DNA of 64,000 nucleotides, from assembly GCA_016722565.1 (NCBI GenBank), contig JADKIU010000003.1, forward strand, positions 124,001-188,000. Direction: 5' to 3'. This document shows, piece after piece, positions 18,208 through 28,660 of this stretch (the stretch's first letter is position 1; each line of letters starts with the position of its first letter). The notes under the pieces were generated by a model. The model did no database searches. It was not told where the DNA came from and saw only the letters and a program-made list of their open reading frames with translations. Source of the DNA: Bacteroidota bacterium (GTDB lineage: Bacteria; Bacteroidota; Bacteroidia; 2-12-FULL-35-15). The position numbers and the translations under genes are program-made.

Positions 18208-19578
18208 TTAAATATCTATATGATTTTTTGTATCAATATGTGGTACAAGAGGAGTATTTACGTGGGCTCTTGCAGATTCATTCACATGGAGTCTTGCAGA
18301 CTTATCAACATGTGCTGAGCCTCCTATATCGGTATGAAATCCTGTTCTTGTATCAATGTGTGCTTTTGCTCCCTTATCAATATGTCCTCTTGCCCCTTCA
18401 TCTATATGTCCTTTTGCTCCTTTATCAATGTGCATTGAAGCCGGAATATCTGTATGACCAAGAGAAATATTTACTTTGGCATCTGGAAATATTGTTTTGA
18501 TTGCCCCTTCAATTATTTTATCGGAGTAGCCAAGATCAGATAGTGCCTTAATTACATTGGCAGCATTCTCTCCAGCACCTTTCAAAACACCCGCAATTTG
18601 CTCTGGCTTGAAATCTAGTAAGGTCTTCACGAGTGGAGCAATTTTGTCACGAGCTATACCATAAACATCGTGGAGTGCTTTTCCTATTAATTGATCAACA
18701 ATCTGTATTATTTTTGCTTTTATTGCTTTTAACCATAATTCTGCATCTTTTAACAAATCTGCAAATATTTTTTCGACATTTTCCTCGATGTATTTAAAAA
18801 GTAGATTAGGAATGTCTTTAATATCACGAGTATCCAATTGGATTGTCCCTAAATTAAAGTCCAGACCAATAATCTCAAACTTAGCGTTTATTTTGGTTTT
18901 TAAAACACCCTTATTATATATTGCTACAAAACTACCTTTTACAGATGTGCTAAAATCCAACTTACCTAAATTCATTGGCAATGTAATCGATTTGTTTTTA
19001 AACCCAACATCTAATCCTGCTTTAGCCTCAAAATTGGTGTCGTTCAAAGTCACTTCAAGTTCGTCTTTAAATATATTGACAATATTAGATTTAACATTTA
19101 CTGTTATTCCATTATCACTTAGCTTACCACTTGATTCAGTACTCAAACCAAGTATATCTATCTTCGCAGAAAATGAAAAATAATCTGGTCCTTTGGAGTT
19201 GAAAAGAAGCTCCATCCCTCCAGGATCTACTTTTGTAGATCCTTTATATTTTTCAGGCGTTCCTTTTCCTTTACCAGATATTTTCAATAAGCCATTACTA
19301 ATATTTATTGGAGCAGCAATAATTTTTCCTTTACTTTCTGAAGATGAATCAACGAGTATTTCCCCAAATGTTTTATGTCCGAAAATATTTAGAATAGATG
19401 AAAATCCAAAAATGGGCAACGCAATAGTTCCATCTGGCTTTGCTTCTCCTTGCGGAGTTTCACACCAATGAAACATCACTTGCTCCATTGCTATTTTATT
19501 CAAGAATGCGGGCAATTCAATATTCTTGTTGGTAATCGCTTTAAGGTATTCTTCAAGTGTTAACTTGTCTAAATACAT
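18208..19578 (-). CDS. Repeat-tailed protein, candidate substrate of the radical SAM enzyme
   Basis: The 456-residue protein has a large beta-rich N-terminal part (residues 1-260) and a helical region (about 270-370). The last 82 residues (from about 375) carry eleven H-x-D/N motifs: HTD, HID x4, HTD, HVD, HVN, HVN, HID, HID. The first nine lie in perfect 8-residue register with small or charged spacers (HIDKGAKG, HIDEGARG, HVDKSARL). The tail resembles the multi-core region of a RiPP precursor, while the N-terminal part is far too long for an ordinary leader peptide. The next gene is a SPASM maturase 3 nt away. No signal peptide. I do not recognise the N-terminal fold. Confidence 0.75.
   Translation of the reverse strand: MYLDKLTLEEYLKAITNKNIELPAFLNKIAMEQVMFHWCETPQGEAKPDGTIALPIFGFSSILNIFGHKTFGEILVDSSSESKGKIIAAPINISNGLLKISGKGKGTPEKYKGSTKVDPGGMELLFNSKGPDYFSFSAKIDILGLSTESSGKLSDNGITVNVKSNIVNIFKDELEVTLNDTNFEAKAGLDVGFKNKSITLPMNLGKLDFSTSVKGSFVAIYNKGVLKTKINAKFEIIGLDFNLGTIQLDTRDIKDIPNLLFKYIEENVEKIFADLLKDAELWLKAIKAKIIQIVDQLIGKALHDVYGIARDKIAPLVKTLLDFKPEQIAGVLKGAGENAANVIKALSDLGYSDKIIEGAIKTIFPDAKVNISLGHTDIPASMHIDKGAKGHIDEGARGHIDKGAKAHIDTRTGFHTDIGGSAHVDKSARLHVNESARAHVNTPLVPHIDTKNHIDI
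18211..18456 (-). repeat. 24-nt tandem coding repeats for the H-x-D/N tail
   Basis: Nine consecutive 24-nt units and two shorter units encode the histidine motifs at the end of the 456-residue protein. Nucleotide similarity is visible between units three to five (from the N-terminal side), suggesting expansion by unit duplication. Confidence 0.85.
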
Positions 19579-19603
19579 ATAAGCAAAAGACGGTTCAATT
19601 TTC

Positions 19604-20641
19604 CTAAGGAAGTGCTTGAAAAATAAATTTATACTGGTTACTTCTTATACCTCCAAATTCTTTTACCGCAGGTTTATTTCCTACATCACCCGGAGCATCC
19701 GGACCGATATAAAAATCACCTTCTGTACCCACAATAGGAATTCCATTACTAATTCCAGCAGAGACAGTTAACGTAGAAAGATGCACTCCTACATAACCAA
19801 GCGGAGCTTTAATTTTACTGGCTATTTCATCCATTTTGAATTTTCCACGAATCCCATCAGCTGTAAACGCAAATCCTCCATCAAGAGAAACAGAGACACC
19901 TGGTAATTTAACATCGAAAATACCGTCAATAGATATGACTGGTGTTTTTAAAGGTTTTAGCACAAGCTTTGGCCTTTTAATAGTGAAAATGTTTTCAAGT
20001 TCTATATCTTTCGGAAGTGATAAACTAAAATCGATGTCCAATTTATCTTTCATGTTCCAGGACATAAAATACGGGCCTTCCCCCACCAGAGGTTTCAATG
20101 GTTTAATGACCAAACTTGCAATACTTCCAGAGTTTTTCAAGTCTAACAAACCAGCGAGGTTAATTCCTGGCTTAAAGTTCACTTCTCTATTATTGTATTC
20201 AGGAAATGTTTCAGATTTGATAATTGAAATGTCTTTTGATGTCAGAACATAAATAAGACTATCTATTTTAATAAAATCCAGTGGACTTAATAAATCTCCA
20301 ATAATTCCAGGAAGTTTAGATAATTTGGATGGCATCTTTTCAAGTTTACAAATTGCCAATATTTCAAGTTCGCCATCAGAAAAAGAAAACTCCGCCTCAA
20401 GGATCACTCCCCTATTCTTAAAAACATTACTCTTAAACAAAAAATCTTTGGAAATAGCCTTAATTTTGAATCGATCCTCAGCTTCTGAAATAATATCAAT
20501 ATTTGTAACATCTAAGATCAGATCGTTAAACAAATTTTTAATTAAAGAAAAACTATCCCCAAATTCATTTAGAGATAAATTAATTTTTTTAAGTTTTGCA
20601 TCTTCTTTTAATTTTAAAAACTTTTCCTTTGCGGTTGCCAT
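19604..20641 (-). CDS. Uncharacterised beta-rich protein preceding the repeat-tailed protein
   Basis: The 345-residue protein starts MATAKEKFLKLKEDAKLKK, with a helical N-terminus. Long beta segments follow (VLKPLKTPVISIDGIFDVKL, VSVSLDGGFAFTADGI). It ends YKFIFQALP. The strand pattern resembles that in the following 456-residue protein, so both may be parts of one surface or toxin-like assembly. There is no signal peptide or membrane helix. It is the first gene of the leftward operon (15246-20641). No family is recognised. Confidence 0.7.
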   Translation of the reverse strand: MATAKEKFLKLKEDAKLKKINLSLNEFGDSFSLIKNLFNDLILDVTNIDIISEAEDRFKIKAISKDFLFKSNVFKNRGVILEAEFSFSDGELEILAICKLEKMPSKLSKLPGIIGDLLSPLDFIKIDSLIYVLTSKDISIIKSETFPEYNNREVNFKPGINLAGLLDLKNSGSIASLVIKPLKPLVGEGPYFMSWNMKDKLDIDFSLSLPKDIELENIFTIKRPKLVLKPLKTPVISIDGIFDVKLPGVSVSLDGGFAFTADGIRGKFKMDEIASKIKAPLGYVGVHLSTLTVSAGISNGIPIVGTEGDFYIGPDAPGDVGNKPAVKEFGGIRSNQYKFIFQALP

Positions 20642-20778
20642 AATTTATTTAAATTAAATTTGTTTAAAACTAAAGCAAATTAAGTCGAAAAAAATGAATT
20701 TCAATGAAAAATGAATTTTTTTCGGCAATTAAAGCTTAATTTCCCCATACTGTCGTTGCGGTCATTTACGTTTGTCTT

Positions 20779-21600
20779 TTGCTAAAGATGAAATATCCTA
20801 TATTTACTATAATGAAAATTTTAAAAAGAAATATCTTATACATATATACTGATGGGTCATCTTTTTCAAATCCTAGAAAAGGTGGTTCAGGGATTCGGTT
20901 TGTTCAATTGGATGAAAATGAGGAGGAAACGTTACTAGATATTGAACCAGATGGGTATATGGGAGCCACCAATAATCAAATGGAATTATATGCTTGTGTT
21001 GAAGGATTAAGGCAAGTTTCACTTACTTATATCGATCAGCCTTATAATGTTATAGAAATAAGGTCAGATTCTAAATATGTTATAGATAATGTTAGCCAAG
21101 CAAAGTACTATTGGCCAAAGCAAAACTGGTTAAATAGCGATGGGAAACCAATACTGAACGTGGATTTGTGGAAGCAACTTTTAAAGGAAATATCTAAAAT
21201 AAAAGTTCAAATTGTTTTTGTGTGGGTTAAAGGACATGCTAAAGATGAACATAATAAAGCTGTTGATAAAACTGCAAAAAAATCTGCTAATTCTTTTCTA
21301 AAAGCTCCTTTATCAATTGTTACTACAAGAAGAAAAACGACCAAAGAAAAAACAAAAATTGGAAGTGTTGTAAATAGTGGTCAAAAACTTTCAATTAAAA
21401 TTGTCACAAGTGAATTTTTGAAACAACAAAAACTAGCTAAATATCGATACGAAGTTATTTCTAAAGGGAGCAAGTATTTTGGTAAAATTGATATTGCTTA
21501 TTCTAAAGTAATTATGAGGGATGCTCATTCTTATGAGGTAACATTCAATAAGAATATTAATAATCCGAGAATACTCAGAATAATTAGAGAAATAAAATAA
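20779..21600 (+). CDS. rnhA: Ribonuclease HI with C-terminal extension
   Basis: The 273-residue protein has all RNase HI carboxylates: Asp in YIYTDGSS (about 24), Glu in NQMELYA (about 68), Asp in RSDSKYV (about 95), and Asp in KAVDKTAKK (about 162), with GHAKDEHN before it. It removes RNA from RNA-DNA hybrids. Classical RNase HI is about 155 residues. Here about 100 extra residues follow, a basic linker (TTRRKTTKEKTK) and then a small beta-alpha domain that may bind nucleic acid. The start could also be MKILKR a few codons later. It is monocistronic and divergent from the 345-residue gene. Confidence 0.9.
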   Translation: MLKMKYPIFTIMKILKRNILYIYTDGSSFSNPRKGGSGIRFVQLDENEEETLLDIEPDGYMGATNNQMELYACVEGLRQVSLTYIDQPYNVIEIRSDSKYVIDNVSQAKYYWPKQNWLNSDGKPILNVDLWKQLLKEISKIKVQIVFVWVKGHAKDEHNKAVDKTAKKSANSFLKAPLSIVTTRRKTTKEKTKIGSVVNSGQKLSIKIVTSEFLKQQKLAKYRYEVISKGSKYFGKIDIAYSKVIMRDAHSYEVTFNKNINNPRILRIIREIK

Positions 21601-21882
21601 GTCTAATCTATTTCTTCAAAAAAATTCCGTAAGAGATATTTTTGAATATTTACAAATCGACATGGAGAAGAGTAAAATTAATTATTTACTCTAAAACAAT
21701 AAATTCTTTTTTCTTACGTTTCCCATACATAAACATCAAGATTCACGCTATGTGAAACCAACCGAGTCGCGAGGCCACGGTGGTAAAATGATGAGGGCAT
21801 TCAGTCAAAATAAAGCGCAACACCCCCTTTTCAATTTTTCTCGATGTAATGAATTTAATACTAATCTTTAAATCATTACAAA

Positions 21883-22896
21883 ATGGAACAAGAACCAAAT
21901 CAATCTGGCCCAGACTTTATTTTGCCATTAACTGATGAAGTAAAAGAAATCAATGAAATAGCATTTAGAAATCATGCTAAAATATGGGCATACTCAAATG
22001 CTTTTTTACCTGTAATAAGAAAACTTGAAAACAACACACTCTTCCTCACACTCTACTATGATTCATATCGAAACAGAGATATAAGACAAATAGAAGAATT
22101 GTGTGCAACCTATTATCGTGAAGAGTTTCCAGGCATTAGTTATTCTGAATGTAATGTTTTAAAAATTTGGCTTGACAAAGAAGTATCTCAAGAAGATATT
22201 ATAAAAACTAATTCAATGGAAGAACTTGAAAAAGTATTTATCAAGGCCATCGACCAAAAAAATTATAATGCTTGTATTCCATATAAAGGGGGACTTACTA
22301 TTTATGCACTTTACTTAGACTACAAATTTAAATATTGGAATAAGCTTATTAGTCAGGGATTTTTGGAACCAGACTATGAAGAAAAATTTCAACACCGAAT
22401 GATGGGTGAGTTTTGCGAAGTTAAAGCTAAAGAGGAAAAAATATTTCCTAAAGAAGAAAATAAATTTATGGCATCAATCCACATTTTTCATAAAACAGGT
22501 GGTGAACAACCAACGAATTTAGATCCTAAAGCAATTAATCATTTTTTCAAGGGAAACTATGCCAAAGATTGGGCAATGAGATTGGGTTACATACCTACTT
22601 TCAAAGATTATAAAGATGGAGTAATCCATTTCGATATAATTTCAGACCCTCGTTGTGAAGACCATGATTTCTTCTTGGCTCACTTTATTGCCAGTGAATA
22701 TCTAAAAAAGGTAACGGTGCTAAAAGATGCAACGAACTTCATTGCAAATTATTTTAAGGCAAATGACATTATTGGATTTTTGATAACTAGTGATGAAAAG
22801 GATCAATTAGAAAGTTTGAAAGAAAGGATGGATAAATCGTATGCTGAGTTACCAAAGAAACCACAGTTGGTGCATTATGGGGCAATTCCTATTTGA
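21883..22896 (+). CDS. Uncharacterised 337-residue protein
   Basis: The soluble protein starts MEQEPNQSGPDFILPLT. It contains many aromatic residues and a CEDHDFFLAHFIASEYL segment near residue 265. There is no signal peptide or membrane helix. No family recognised. It stands alone, preceded by 280 bases with a locally G+C-richer stretch (about 21760-21830) that could be a leader, and followed by a long hairpin at 22958. Confidence 0.75.
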   Translation: MEQEPNQSGPDFILPLTDEVKEINEIAFRNHAKIWAYSNAFLPVIRKLENNTLFLTLYYDSYRNRDIRQIEELCATYYREEFPGISYSECNVLKIWLDKEVSQEDIIKTNSMEELEKVFIKAIDQKNYNACIPYKGGLTIYALYLDYKFKYWNKLISQGFLEPDYEEKFQHRMMGEFCEVKAKEEKIFPKEENKFMASIHIFHKTGGEQPTNLDPKAINHFFKGNYAKDWAMRLGYIPTFKDYKDGVIHFDIISDPRCEDHDFFLAHFIASEYLKKVTVLKDATNFIANYFKANDIIGFLITSDEKDQLESLKERMDKSYAELPKKPQLVHYGAIPI

Positions 22897-22957
22897 TGAA
22901 ATTATTCAGAATTCAGAGAAGGAAATAACTTTTAAAATCAGTGACGATTTCCATCGA

Positions 22958-22993
22958 TTACAATTGCTTGGAGGCAATTCCAAGCAATTGTAA
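22958..22993. terminator. Long perfect hairpin after the 337-residue gene
   Basis: TTACAATTGCTTGGA (22958-22972) pairs perfectly with its complement at 22979-22993 around a 6-nt loop. There is no T-run on either side, so it is not a typical intrinsic terminator. It may protect an mRNA end or belong to the small repeat cluster that follows. Confidence 0.6.
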
Positions 22994-23047
22994 CCGCTTC
23001 TAAGCGATTCCATATAATTCCAATCGATTCTAAGCGATTCTAAGTGA
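22994..23047. repeat. Degenerate TTCTAAGCGA repeats
   Basis: The decamer TTCTAAGCGA occurs twice exactly and twice with changes (ATTCCAATCGA, TTCTAAGTGA) within about 50 bases beside the long hairpin. No function is evident. Confidence 0.55.
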
Positions 23048-23232
23048 AAGGCTCTGTTAATTGCGAAAATGGACGGTAGCGAGAAATTTAGAGAAATCCC
23101 AAACTGTTCATTGCTTAACAAAGGGGGAAATTTAGAAGTCCTGATAATTTTCACTTTCCATATTTTAAGTAATTTATAGTTTTTAAATAGTAGATTTTTG
23201 ACTAACTTTACAATTAAAGTCGTTGACAAAAA

Positions 23233-23496
23233 ATGGATTCAATAAAGAACAACCTTTTAGGTATACAAAAGAAAATTCAGAATTTAAAATCTGATTCTCA
23301 TAATAGTGGAATACTTCAAGAATTGCTTAATGAGTCCGGGCAACTTATACAATTATTAGATACGGAGGAGGGAGCGAAAATTTTAAAATTCCGTGACGAA
23401 TTAACCTTTTATTTAAAAGGGGGCGATGATAAACTTGAAAAATTCTTCAAATGCAAAGCCGAAGTACTTACAATTATTGCTCAAAAGATAAATTGA
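23233..23496 (+). CDS. Small helical protein
   Basis: The 87-residue protein starts MDSIKNNLLGIQKKIQNLK and is predicted from heptad-like spacing to be largely helical, possibly coiled coil. There is no membrane segment or signal peptide. No family is recognised. A terminator-like hairpin lies 150 nt downstream. Confidence 0.6.
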   Translation: MDSIKNNLLGIQKKIQNLKSDSHNSGILQELLNESGQLIQLLDTEEGAKILKFRDELTFYLKGGDDKLEKFFKCKAEVLTIIAQKIN

Positions 23497-23648
23497 TTTC
23501 TTCAAAATTTGATTTCAGCCCAAATCTACTGGAAGTAGTGGTGTGATTATTTTTGGTTGGTTTGCATCACAAAAAAACTCGCTGCTAAATAAAAGAACCT
23601 ATATTTACTCGATTAACCCTTATTTCGCCTACCTACTCAAGGCTAATT

Positions 23649-23682
23649 AACCCCATAATACTTTTGTGTTGGGGGTTTTTTA
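23649..23682 (+). terminator. Probable intrinsic terminator
   Basis: AACCCC pairs with GGGGTT around a loop containing weaker pairs, followed by TTTTTT. It probably ends the 23233 transcript. Confidence 0.6.
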
Positions 23683-23992
23683 TTTAAATTATAAAAGTAT
23701 CAATCATCTAATGTTGGAGCTTAGAGGTAGAAAATGTATAAAAATTAATTTGTACATTTGAGTATTGTCTTGCCAATAAGAGGAAGTTCTATTTCTCTAT
23801 GTAGGGAGTAACTCGACAAAGAAGCCATATTATTAATTTAATGTGGCTTCGACCATTTATTGTTTATGCGAATAATTATAAGCATTAACAGAGTCATCAA
23901 AAGCCTGTTTATTGCGGTTGACAATGAAGCACCTCTTCATTTTACTTTTTGTTTATTCGACAAAAAAGCAATAAGAACTTGAAAAACTGAAG

Positions 23993-24031
23993 AAAAAAAT
24001 CACCCCGGATCAACAATGAAACGGGGCGACT
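23993..24031 (-). terminator. Terminator of the first beta-helix T9SS gene
   Basis: On the minus strand TCGCCCCG and CGGGGTGA form a stem with one G-T pair, followed by a run of seven T. It lies about 40 nt after the TAA at 24070-24072. Confidence 0.75.
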
Positions 24032-24069
24032 CCTTACTAACTATTTATTTAGGGTTAAACTGTGTTCTT

Positions 24070-27053
24070 TTATTTAACAATTACAATTTTATCCGATTCG
24101 ATCATTTCATTATTTACAATAATCTGATAGAAGTAAATACCACTTTCCAATTTGCTTTCATCAATTTGTAAAGTATTAGTTCCGCTAGTCAGAGTATACG
24201 CATTCAATTTTCTACCAGTTAAATCATAAATAATTAATGTTCCGGTTGATTCTTCATCAATAGTATAATCCATTTGCATTACACCGTTGTTTGGATTTGG
24301 ATATACTTTACTTGCAAGAGTATTCTCTTGAATAGTTTCCTCTTCTTCTGTTTCCATTGAACGCACTGTGCTATTATCTGTTGGGTCAATACGAAGCATT
24401 GCACGGGCACTGTAAACAGCATCACCATCAATCAACGGATCTAAATTTGCGATTGCAAGTAATGTGCTTTCATCAGCAGATTCAAGTTCATAACTACCAC
24501 TTGCAAACGTTTGTAAATAAATAGCATTAACTGTTTTGCGATTTGTTTCCATTACTGTTGTTGGAGCAACAGCACTGTTTACCGATGTAGCTGTAGCAAC
24601 ATTATCACTATTGATTAAATCACTTACTTGCTCAAATTTTCCTATCGGTGCAGTTTCACTGGCAGTATAAAAATTTTGATAATCAATATCATCAGCAGCA
24701 CCCAAGGTAAGCATTGCTGGGTCTTTTTCAGCTCTCTGTATGTCATCATTTTATCTGCAAAATCAAATTCTGCAGGCATTGCTGTATAGGCCATCAGGTT
24801 GTGAACAATCTTACCAAATTTTTGATTTCTTACATCCGTTGGTGAAGGTGGAGCAAAAAACTAGCGCAAACATCTGCTGAACTTGTTGCACCTAAAGGGT
24901 GTCCTGCAACAAAACTCAATGGTGCCATTCCTTGTTGACAACCCATTTCTAGGGTCAGTGAATGGGCTACCACTTATGTACCACATTTCAATTGGTGATA
25001 AAATGTTTCCACTCATTTTTGCCGGTCCTAGGTTAATGAACCATACATTACGCTGAGAAACGCCACTATTCAATTGGTTGCCAACAGTGGCTCCGTCAAA
25101 TTTTAAACCATACCAACATTGAAATAAATTGTTACAAGCAATGGTTGCATTATTACAAGCTCCCAACATTCGTACACCTTGGCCAACTCTTATAAGTGTG
25201 TTTTTTCCGACTACACTGTTTTGAGTATTTTCAACGCTAATACCACGTAAAATTAATTCGGTTGCAGCACTTGGTGGTGGTCCCCCTAATTTTTGAACAG
25301 TATTATTTTCAACTTTACTATTATCACTTTTTTCTAAACGGATACCGATCAATGTCGCTCCACTTACAACCATACCAAAAGGATATCCAATTGAATTCCC
25401 TTCAACAAGCGTAGCATCTGAATTAATCAACCAAATACCTGTTTTTGCTCTTTCTATTGTGTTGCCTGTAATGGTTGCATTATTTGGATTCAACAATACA
25501 TTTTGTACAACAATGGCATAGTTTGAAATAATCGATCCATATAAACCGCCAGATAAACTAATTTGATTATTGGCAATGTTCATGCTAAATGCATTTGGAT
25601 TTTCATACATATCAATACCATTGATAACAGCTGTCATTTTATTGTTTACAACATCCAGTAATCTGTTTGAACATTGAGTAACAAAAACACCTGTACCTGT
25701 CAAATTAAGAAATACGTTTCCATCAACAAACACATCCATGTTATTTTTTGCTGAAATACCGTTGAGGCAATTAAAGAACGTGTTTTGTATCGTACCAGCT
25801 CCTGCAACAATAAGTATGTGTGATGGTGTTTTTTCTCCTGTTGCACATATTGCAGTTCCAAGTTGACAATCACAACCTTTACATGCTACACCTGATGGAT
25901 TATCAATAACTGTAAATAAGTTGTTGTATACCACAACACTACTACCTTTACTTCTGATACCATTCCCCATGTTTCTGAAATTGTTTTTTAGGGAAGCACT
26001 TGTTGAGGTTCCTATCTGAATTTGACTCACCTCATAAATTTCAATTCCTACTCTTGTTCTTGTTCCCGTAGCATAAGGAGGAAGCAATGTCGCATTTGTT
26101 AAAGTAGGATAGTTTCTGCAGTATAAATTAGTTTTTGTGATTGTGCCTGTATGCGAACCTGCAAATGGCATTACAACAATATGTTTGAAATTTTTATTTA
26201 ACTCAGAATTAGTAATGGTGTATTTTCCTCCATCTACGGAAACAACAGCACTATCAGCATCTTCAATGCGTGTGTTGCCATTAACAACAAGGTTTTGACC
26301 AGCATTGATATAAATACTATTCCACATAATATTACATGGTGCTGCATGCACATATGTATTGTTTGTCAAAGTCAAAGTTTTTGTTCCGCCAACAGTGGGA
26401 ATAACAATTTTTGCTCCGGCAGCCATTACTACATTTGTTCCATTTATTGTAAAATTATTGTCAATAGTAAATGTTCCGTTAATTACTAAAGTTCCTCCAA
26501 TAAAAGGATTTGCCAAAGAACTCGATAAACCATTGATAACATTTGTTGTGCCGTGTGGACCCAAACAACAAGGATAGTAATGCTCTGTTGCTGAATTCGA
26601 ACAACCTGTTAAAGGATCTGTTGCTGTTACAGTTATATCTGCTCCAAATGTAACAGCACTTGATATCCAAGTAACGGTAAATGTTCCAGCTCCGCTTATT
26701 GCAGAAGCTGTACCATATCCTGGTGGAGTTATCAAAGGAGTACTATAAGTATAAGCAGGATTGTAATTTGAAATTATATAGGTATGTGTTGTTGCGCAAA
26801 TGGTTCCATCTCCAGAAATAATTGGAGCTGCAAATAAAGGTAAAGTAACAACTGTTGTGCTTGCTGTTCCAACACATCCATTTGCATCGGTTACCGTTAC
26901 ACTTATTGGTCCACCAGGTAAGCCGTTAACGTTATCCGAAAACAAACTACTACTATTTGTTGTCCCATTGCTCCATGCATAAACCAAAGGGCCTGTTGCA
27001 CCGCTCACAAATGCTGAAGCTTGGCCATCCGAATTTCCTGGACAATTTTCTGG
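24070..27053 (-). repeat. 3-kb near-identical block, copy 1
   Basis: Bases 24070-27053 match 29640-32626 nearly base for base (offset 5570 at the 3' end of the gene, 5574 after the broken zone). Differences are few, such as 26032 C versus 31606 T. The similarity falls sharply upstream of 27053, where the two N-terminal regions are only distant paralogues. Confidence 0.92.
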
Positions 27054-28577
27054 TAAGTTTGATTCTACCAAAACTACAGGGTTGGGATGCAATGTTACTG
27101 TGAATGGAGGAGATGTACTTTTACAACCACCAGGAAATCCTATTTGTACAGTATATACACCAGGCACAGTAGCAGTATAAAAAACAAAACCTGCACCAGA
27201 TGCTCCAGGAATGGCTACGCCATTTAAATACCATTGAATCGTGCTATAAAAACCACTGAGAGCCAAAGCTTGAAGAGTTGTACTTCCACCCACGCAAATC
27301 TTATTAATGCCACCAACATTTGGTATTACAGGACCAGGTGTAATTACAAAAGAAAAATTTGTCGTTGAAGTACATCCACTAGGAGCAGTACCTGTTAAAG
27401 TTACCGTATAAGTTGTAATCATCGTTACTGGGGGCAAAGGACTTGTTATCGAAGCTGTAGCACCTGACGTTGAAAAGCTTGACAATGAAGGGGTACATGT
27501 CCATGTAAATCCACTACCATTGCTTGCAGTAAAAGTTGTATTTACTACATCGCCTGTGCAGACATTAGTACTACCACTAACTACGACAAGTGGCGATTCG
27601 GTAATTGAAGCATCGTCTGCATAATAATATTGCAATGAACTAACTCCAGTCGCTGGAAATGCACCAATTGCAATAAAAAGAGCACCAGTGGTAGCAGTAT
27701 AATAGCTTGTGACTTTTGTATATCCGTTTATATCTGGAGACTCCGTTTTGGGTAATGGCGAACCAGGAGAAGATCCAAAGGAAGCACCAGCAGCGAAAAC
27801 ACCAATATTAGGTGCTACTGGTCCAGGATCGGCAGTTTTGTAATAAAAAATTATTTTGTATGTTGTTCCTGGAGTTACTGTAACAGAATTTGTAATATAT
27901 TCTTTGTATGCTGGATTAGAAGGGCTTCCTATTGCAAATCCCCCATGCCCACTTCCTGTATGAGGAGACGGAGTAAATGAAAGACAAGATAGCGTTCCAG
28001 AACTAGTATTAAAATAATCAGGAGTTTGAATTTGCCCCCAACCAGTGGCTAAGGTAACACTGAAGTCTGGAAAAGAAGGAGTAGAAGCACAAAAAGGTAA
28101 TGCTGAAAAACTTTCAAACCCACCATTGCTTAAAAGGTTTGCACAAGCAGCCATTGTAGCTTCTCTGTTTTCAAGACAAACTGAATAATCAGTTGTAACA
28201 CTACTATTGTAAATTTTAATAAAATATTCTTGCGTTGTTGATAGGCCCATTGCATTAATCGTCAAGCTTTTTCGAGCAGCATCAGTAGTGCTTTCAGAGT
28301 ATAACAGACTCATGCTAGTGCAATTTCCACTATAAAGTTCTAATTGAGTAATGTAGTTGTTTGGATTAAGACTGTCAGGAATAATCGAACAACCAATAGT
28401 GACATTTACCGAATCAGGAATAAATTTATGCCAGATTATCTGACTTGCACTTGCCGAATAAACAGGACATTGCAGTACACTGGTATTTGATATTGCACTA
28501 ATACATGTAGAACCACTTTGTGCACTTGCAGAAAGAATGATAAAACATAAACTAAGAAGAGAAATGATTTTTTTCAT
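24070..28577 (-). CDS. T9SS-secreted parallel beta-helix protein, copy 1 (frame broken near 24.7-24.95 kb)
   Basis: About 1,500 residues. A signal peptide (MKKIISLLSLCFIILSASAQ) is followed by a jelly-roll-like N-terminal region, Ig/PKD-like modules with SGATGPLVYAWSNG-type SprB repeats, and a right-handed beta-helix with repeated NN/NT turns. The C-terminal T9SS type A sorting domain (YPNPNNGVMQMDYT ... GIYFYQIIVNNEMIESDKIVIVK) lies in another frame (24070-24714). Compared with copy 2 at 29640, this copy lacks four bases: one T near 24727, one A near 24856, and two bases near 24927. It also has a cluster of substitutions around 24890-24910. The protein is presumably an outer-membrane-anchored adhesin-like surface protein. 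The broken zone is best explained by poor consensus quality in a repeat. Confidence 0.82.
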
Positions 28578-28660
28578 GAAGAGTGTTTTTAATTTAGCTT
28601 ATAACAACATTATAACAAAAAAAATCAAAAAGCAAAAACATTGCTAAGTAAATACCAACA

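Larger units (their letters stand above)
23497..24069. other. Intergenic region with three hairpins
   Basis: About 570 bases without a gene. It holds a rightward terminator-like hairpin at 23649-23681 (AACCCC with GGGGTT, then a T-run), a 7-bp GAAGCCA/TGGCTTC hairpin at 23821-23850, and the leftward terminator of the T9SS gene at 23995-24031. Confidence 0.6.

Noticed and set aside
21601..21882. Riboswitch or ncRNA in the locally GC-richer leader before the 337-residue gene
   Set aside because: No known motif and no convincing long stem could be drawn.
22906..23229. Minus-strand ORF of 107 residues
   Set aside because: It runs through the perfect hairpin and decamer repeats, has no recognisable domain and lies in a region better explained as non-coding.
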